Of a DNA stretch of 64,000 nt, positions 63,817-64,000 are shown in pieces (within the stretch, counting starts at the first letter, position 1; each line of letters opens with the position of its first letter). The translations under genes and the position numbers were made by a program. The notes under the pieces were generated by a model. It was not told where the DNA came from and did not search any database. It was given only the letters and a program-made list of their open reading frames with translations. Source of the DNA: Nocardia brasiliensis ATCC 700358 (lineage in GTDB: Bacteria > Actinomycetota > Actinomycetes > Mycobacteriales > Mycobacteriaceae); assembly GCF_000250675.2 (NCBI RefSeq), contig NC_018681.1, forward strand, positions 6,138,001-6,202,000. Direction: 5' to 3'.

Positions 63817-64000
63817 CTACTTCTTGCGGCCGGTGAACTGGTCCATGGAGTGGTAGACGCCGACCGAGTTGAGGAACAGGTCGCGCAGCTTGATCGGGAG
63901 CAGCCCGGAGATCGCCTTGTTGAGCCGTGAGGTCCAGGGCAGGATCACCAGCGGCGTCCCGTTCTTCATCTCGCGCCACGAGGTGTCCACCACCTCGTCC
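63817..64000 (-). CDS. Short-chain dehydrogenase, C-terminal end (cut by window end)
   Basis: The last 60 codons of a minus-strand gene that begins beyond the right edge. The hand translation reads as the C-terminus of an SDR oxidoreductase: GTPLVILPWTSRLNKAISGL then LPIKLRDLFLNSVGVYHSMD and the end TGRKK. This pattern is typical of SDR proteins of Mycobacteriales in which the tail lies over the substrate pocket. Catalytic residues (Ser-Tyr-Lys) and the Rossmann fold lie outside the window. It is convergent with the HemK-like gene. Confidence 0.65.
   Translation of the reverse strand, partial: DEVVDTSWREMKNGTPLVILPWTSRLNKAISGLLPIKLRDLFLNSVGVYHSMDQFTGRKK

Overview
The window is a 64 kb, very GC-rich chromosomal stretch from an actinomycete of the Mycobacteriales, most likely a Nocardia. 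The evidence is the proteasomal ATPase Arc/Mpa beside a TrmI-type tRNA methyltransferase and a RecB-family nuclease, several F420/FMN luciferase-like oxidoreductases, a deazaflavin-dependent nitroreductase, an MTB12-like lipoprotein, an LGFP-repeat cell-wall protein and an L,D-transpeptidase. No rRNA, tRNA, CRISPR array, prophage or insertion sequence was recognised. Gene functions are assigned from motifs and family resemblance only; no database search was run.

Layout. 1-2.9 kb: the end of an acyl-transfer/condensation locus (two condensation-domain proteins) and an AraC regulator. 3-10 kb: housekeeping and single genes (YidC insertase, small secreted protein, deazaflavin reductase, Nudix hydrolase, AIM24 protein, ArsC-like protein, PAP2-lipid kinase fusion, GT39-like membrane glycosyltransferase). 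10.1-19.1 kb: one long minus-strand cluster for reductive pyrimidine/hydantoin catabolism, made of beta-ureidopropionase, dihydropyrimidinase, an LLM oxidoreductase, an ABC importer with two different permeases and a class III aminotransferase. 19.1-20.8 kb: a gene-free repeat island (30-bp minisatellite, three 0.2-0.47 kb modules with an internal 19-bp VNTR, and a 38-bp triplicate). It separates the catabolic cluster from a divergent MocR/PdxR-type regulator. 22.5-27.6 kb: secreted cyclophilin, then an esterase-TetR-glycosyltransferase-methyltransferase run. 27.7-31.2 kb: a small secreted protein and a 961-residue caspase-STAND NTPase-TPR protein, the best candidate here for an undescribed immune or cell-death system. 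31.2-40 kb: core genes (arc, MTB12-like lipoprotein, trmI, RecB-like nuclease, YeiH exporter with an unlisted 44-residue partner, hisG/hisE, nitronate monooxygenase). 40-42.7 kb: a methyltransferase plus choline/carnitine acyltransferase operon. 42.9-54.9 kb: LGFP protein, lipoprotein, two F420 oxidoreductases, cyclodeaminase-like protein, quinone reductase, L,D-transpeptidase, hydrolase, and an ABC exporter divergent from MarR. 54.9-60.8 kb: a sugar-acid or hydroxy-acid catabolic operon (enolase-superfamily dehydratase, aldehyde dehydrogenase, two-subunit TPP decarboxylase, GntR regulator, ACS-family MFS transporter) with a perfect 20-bp operator palindrome. 60.9-64 kb: folD, YdcF-like protein, HemK-like methyltransferase and the C-terminus of a short-chain dehydrogenase.

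How the genes work together. The pyrimidine cluster gives import, ring opening, decarbamoylation and transamination in one transcription direction. The 54.9-60.8 kb cluster gives uptake, dehydration, decarboxylation and oxidation of an unknown acid. MarR and TetR sit next to their probable targets with palindromes in the shared upstream regions. Many gene ends are marked by strong GC-rich hairpins, listed individually.
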